Positions 24,009 to 26,009 of a DNA stretch of 26,009 bases are shown here, one piece after another. This DNA comes from JBGQDM01 sp041495845 (GTDB lineage Bacteria; Acidobacteriota; Terriglobia; Terriglobales; Acidobacteriaceae): positions 1-26,009 of the forward strand of contig JBGQDM010000040.1 in NCBI GenBank assembly GCA_041495845.1, read 5' to 3'. How positions within the stretch are numbered: the first letter of the stretch is position 1; each line of letters begins with the position of its first letter. Made by a program: the position numbers and the translations under genes. The notes under the pieces were generated by a model that saw only the letters and a program-made list of their open reading frames with translations, had not been told where the DNA came from and searched no databases.

Positions 24009-24452
24009 TTGAACAAGGGGCGGGGGTTAGAGGTGCTGGTGGCAAAGATTCAGGACGAGAAGAAACGGGGCGAATGGGCGGAGTTGTTGTTCATGGCGCG
24101 GGCGACGGAGGAGGGGCTGCGGGTGTCCAAACCGTGGGGGGATTCATCGCGGTATGACGTGACGGTGGAGTATGGCGGGCGGTTTCGGCGAGTGCAGGTG
24201 AAGTCCACGATGTGCGAGCGGCGGAAGGGCTCGTACAGCTTGAACGTGATGGGGCCGAGACGGCAACCGTATGCGCGCGCGGATTTGGATTTTCTGGCGG
24301 TCTATCTGGTGCCGATTGCGGCGTGGTACATCATTCCGTTTGCGAAGATGCTGGTGCGGAACAGGACGCTGTGCTCGTTGCACTTCACGGTGGGGAGCAA
24401 GCGGGAGAAGTATCGGGCCTATCGGGAGGCGTGGCATCTGCTGAGGAAGTAG
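24009..24452 (+). CDS. PD-(D/E)xK endonuclease-like protein (group I intron-associated type)
   Basis: The 147-residue protein has a compact restriction-endonuclease-like fold. GEWAELLFMARATEEGLRV supplies the helix Glu (Glu22), YDVTVEYGGRFRRVQVKST gives Asp50 and the QxK variant (Gln63, Lys65) of the catalytic motif, and YIIPFAK and YREAWHLL are typical of the group I intron-associated PD-(D/E)xK family. No intron or split gene is visible around it, so it is free-standing. The start is uncertain: the TTG at 24009 has GGGGG at 23999-24003, and the frame is open to a TTG at 23997. Confidence 0.8.
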   Translation: MNKGRGLEVLVAKIQDEKKRGEWAELLFMARATEEGLRVSKPWGDSSRYDVTVEYGGRFRRVQVKSTMCERRKGSYSLNVMGPRRQPYARADLDFLAVYLVPIAAWYIIPFAKMLVRNRTLCSLHFTVGSKREKYRAYREAWHLLRK

Positions 24453-24500
24453 AGGATTGAGGTGATGCCAACGAGAGGCAGGATCATGATGCGCGGCTGG

Positions 24501-24565
24501 GCGCCCTGGTGGGCGCGTGGTCGAAATTGTGGCGACGCTATCCCGGGCTGAAGCCCGGGGCTACC
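24501..24565. repeat. Composite REP element, copy 4
   Basis: GCGCCC-TGGT-GGGCGC (24501-24516), linker with GAAATTGTGGCGACG, CCCGGGCTGAAGCCCGGG within 24542-24559 and CTACC. It is followed by GAAAACCCACGCGATCCGGC, which is also found in similar form after a REP hairpin near 22853. Confidence 0.85.
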
Positions 24566-24595
24566 GAAAACCCACGCGATCCGGCGGTGTTGCCT

Positions 24596-24622
24596 CCCAC
24601 ATCTCAAAAAACGAGATGTGGG
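24596..24622. repeat. CCCACATCTC hairpin
   Basis: CCCACATCTC (24596-24605) and GAGATGTGGG (24613-24622) form a perfect 10-bp stem with the loop AAAAAAC. It follows composite REP copy 4 by 30 nt and may be its third hairpin; a weaker CACATCGC phrase occupies the same relative place near 22885. Confidence 0.7.
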
Positions 24623-24676
24623 GCGCCCCCGGATGGGTGACGCCAGCGAAAGGCGAATCCGTTTCCATCCCCGCGG

Positions 24677-24708
24677 GCAATGCAAAAGCCGCCCCTGGTA
24701 GGGGCGGC
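24677..24708 (-). terminator. Intrinsic terminator of the secreted-protein gene
   Basis: On the minus strand, GCCGCCCCT-ACC-AGGGGCGGC is followed by TTTTGCATT. The 9-bp stem plus T-tract lies 32 nt after the stop of the gene at 24741-25220 and faces the convergent plus-strand genes. Confidence 0.75.
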
Positions 24709-24740
24709 CCTGAACTCGCTACACCATCATCCCTACCTCG

Positions 24741-25220
24741 CTACTTGTATTCGCCCTCGCACTCATAGGTCACACCGTCGGCGGTTCCGCCGCCTTTGCA
24801 GGTGCCCTGTCCTTTGACACCCTTCAACTTGCCGGTGCCTCCCACCAGTTGCCACTTGTGGGACGTGACGTCGGCCTTGCCATCCTTGGTGGTCACGGTC
24901 GCTTGATAGGTGTAGTGGGCCTGGTCGCCGTTGGCCATGGTTTCGACATAGACGCCGTGACTCTTGGCGGTGGCGCCATCCACTTCTACCGAGTTCGTGC
25001 CGGTACCTTCCTTGCCGTCTACGCCGGCGATGGTCCAGGGTTTCGACGAGGTGCAACTGCCCTGGGTCACGCCGAAGGAGTGGTTGGGACGGTCGCCCAC
25101 TGGGACCATGTGTTCGACGGTGTTTTTTCCACACTTGATGGTGCTGGACATCTTGGTCTGGGCCACGGCCAAGGACCCGAGAATACAGAACAGGCCAACA
25201 ACAAATAATGTCTTTCTCAT
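24741..25220 (-). CDS. Secreted small protein, unknown function
   Basis: The 159-residue protein has a clear signal peptide, MRKTLFVVGLFCILGSLAVAQ minus its last residue, with cleavage expected near AVA-Q at about 19-21. The mature part is small, polar and Gly/Thr/Lys-rich with four Cys (ECEGEY, GQGTCKGGG and others), which suggests a beta-rich, disulphide-bonded periplasmic or extracellular domain. No family is recognised. The frame opens 7 codons earlier, but the ATG at 25220 places the basic residues and hydrophobic core correctly. It has its own terminator. Confidence 0.85.
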   Translation of the reverse strand: MRKTLFVVGLFCILGSLAVAQTKMSSTIKCGKNTVEHMVPVGDRPNHSFGVTQGSCTSSKPWTIAGVDGKEGTGTNSVEVDGATAKSHGVYVETMANGDQAHYTYQATVTTKDGKADVTSHKWQLVGGTGKLKGVKGQGTCKGGGTADGVTYECEGEYK

Positions 25221-25306
25221 GGTGTCTACCTCCGCGCGCAATAGTACTCCCTTAGGTGGAAAATGGGCGAGCGATCATGGGCGCTTTACGGACCGCGAAT
25301 ACGGTA

Positions 25307-25807
25307 CTACTTCGCGCGGCGCGTCTGGTTGCGCAGGCGATACCAGAGCCAGAGTTGCACGGCCACGGCGGCGCTGGTATCGAGAAGGACATCGTCAAAA
25401 TTTCCCGTGCGCGAAGGGATGGCGGTTTGGTGCCATTCGTCCAGCGTGGCGACCAGCAGGGTGACGAGAAATGCGGCGCGGGCCCAGGGAAAGGTCCACG
25501 CCAGCAACGGTGCCGGATGCAGGGTGGTCCGCCAGGCGCGAAACAGCAGGAAGGACAGCATGCCGTAGCCGAACACGTGTCCCGTCTTGCGCAGGATGTG
25601 GTTCCAGAACAAGATGGTGGCGCGGGGAACAGGGCCGAAGATGGAATGAAACAGCATGCCCAGCCAAGAGCTGGTGTGTTGTGCCGACAACTGCCCAGTG
25701 GATTCCACCGCGATCAGCGCCAGCCACAGGCCGGCGGCCACCCAGGCCTGCGCGGCTTCGCGGCGCGGGGCAGGAGCCAGGAGCGGAGCTTGCGAGGTGA
25801 CGGCCAA
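25307..25807 (-). CDS. VanZ-like family membrane protein
   Basis: The 166-residue membrane protein belongs to the VanZ-like family. AVESTGQLSAQHTS, ILRKTGHVFGYGMLSFLLFRA (in parts: ILRKTGHVFGYG, LLFRAW) and VATLDEWHQTAIPSRTGNFDD are the conserved family phrases, lying between four hydrophobic segments. VanZ confers low-level teicoplanin resistance in enterococci, but most homologues have unknown roles. The start is uncertain. The open frame runs back over guaB, and a TTG at 25807, 10 nt after the guaB stop, is the best candidate; a GTG at 25741 is the next. It may be transcribed with guaB. Confidence 0.82.
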   Translation of the reverse strand: MAVTSQAPLLAPAPRREAAQAWVAAGLWLALIAVESTGQLSAQHTSSWLGMLFHSIFGPVPRATILFWNHILRKTGHVFGYGMLSFLLFRAWRTTLHPAPLLAWTFPWARAAFLVTLLVATLDEWHQTAIPSRTGNFDDVLLDTSAAVAVQLWLWYRLRNQTRRAK

Positions 25808-25817
25808 CGGCGCTCGT

Positions 25818-26009
25818 TTATTCCTGTCCGTAATTGGGGGCTTCGCGGGTGATGATGACGTCGTGGACGTGGCTTTCGCGCAGGCCGGCGGAACTGATGC
25901 GCACGAAGCGCGCTTTCTGCTGCATTTCCTGAATCGTGGCGCAGCCGCAGTAGCCCATGCCGGAACGCAGACCGCCCACCATCTGGTAGACAATCATCTG
26001 CATCGATCC
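25818..26009 (-). CDS. guaB: IMP dehydrogenase, C-terminal fragment (window edge)
   Basis: GuaB oxidises IMP to XMP, the committed step to guanine nucleotides. Only the last 63 residues are visible, running off the right edge. VYQMVGGLRSGMGYCGCATI and KARFVRISSAGLRESHVHDV, then the terminal TREAPNYGQE, are the C-terminal signature of the enzyme, including the conserved Gly-rich and mobile-flap-adjacent segments. The catalytic Cys loop lies outside the window. The stop is TAA at 25818-25820. Confidence 0.96.
   Translation of the reverse strand, partial: GSMQMIVYQMVGGLRSGMGYCGCATIQEMQQKARFVRISSAGLRESHVHDVIITREAPNYGQE

Noticed and set aside
23997..24452. Group I intron hosting the PD-(D/E)xK gene
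   Set aside because: No split gene flanks the ORF and no intron core elements were recognised.
22551..24565. CRISPR array
   Set aside because: The repeats are palindromic REP units with irregular spacing and no equal-length unique spacers, and there are no cas genes.

Overview
The window is a GC-rich bacterial chromosome segment. Several things suggest Acidobacteriota of the Terriglobia/Koribacter type: the gene order, a B12-dependent ribonucleotide reductase, and many short intergenic palindromes of the GGGCTGAAGCCC type next to a REP-associated transposase. This assignment is an inference from style and content; there is no rRNA marker.

Positions 1-4971 (+) hold housekeeping metabolism. 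First comes the end of trpA, then a stand-alone AroQ chorismate mutase, a type I-beta DAHP synthase with a regulatory N-terminal domain, and a TyrA prephenate dehydrogenase, which together look like an aromatic amino acid operon. An isoprenylcysteine methyltransferase-like membrane protein follows, and then the two translationally coupled subunits of a 3-oxoacid CoA-transferase. Positions 4977-8060 (-) hold a small membrane protein and uvrA. Positions 8247-12922 (+) hold a tiny membrane protein, a CPBP intramembrane protease, pyrE-mtnA (2 nt apart), a dienelactone-hydrolase-like enzyme, an orphan BrnA-type antitoxin and a small hypothetical gene.

Positions 12923-16964 form a ribonucleotide reductase locus. 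A TTGACA promoter carries two NrdR-box-like 16-mers 30 bp apart. It is followed by a roughly 330-nt GC-rich untranslated leader, an unrecognised 180-residue protein that may be a degenerate GIY-YIG fold, and nrdJ (998 aa). A hairpin cluster and a strong terminator close the locus.

Positions 17271-24452 form an accessory island, with visibly lower GC in its first part. It carries a single-pass membrane protein, an sce7726/sce7725 pair coupled by ATGA (the first has a PD-(D/E)xK nuclease signature), a winged-helix/GDGN-repeat protein, a 39-codon remnant of a DUF1801 gene, a SEC-C/DUF3800 fusion, a REP-associated tyrosine transposase inside a cluster of two-hairpin REP elements, and a PD-(D/E)xK endonuclease-like protein. 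The sce7726-sce7725 pair, its neighbours and the composite REP elements are the most likely place for under-described biology.

Positions 24741-26009 (-) return to ordinary genes: a secreted small protein with its own terminator, a VanZ-like membrane protein, and the 3' end of guaB.
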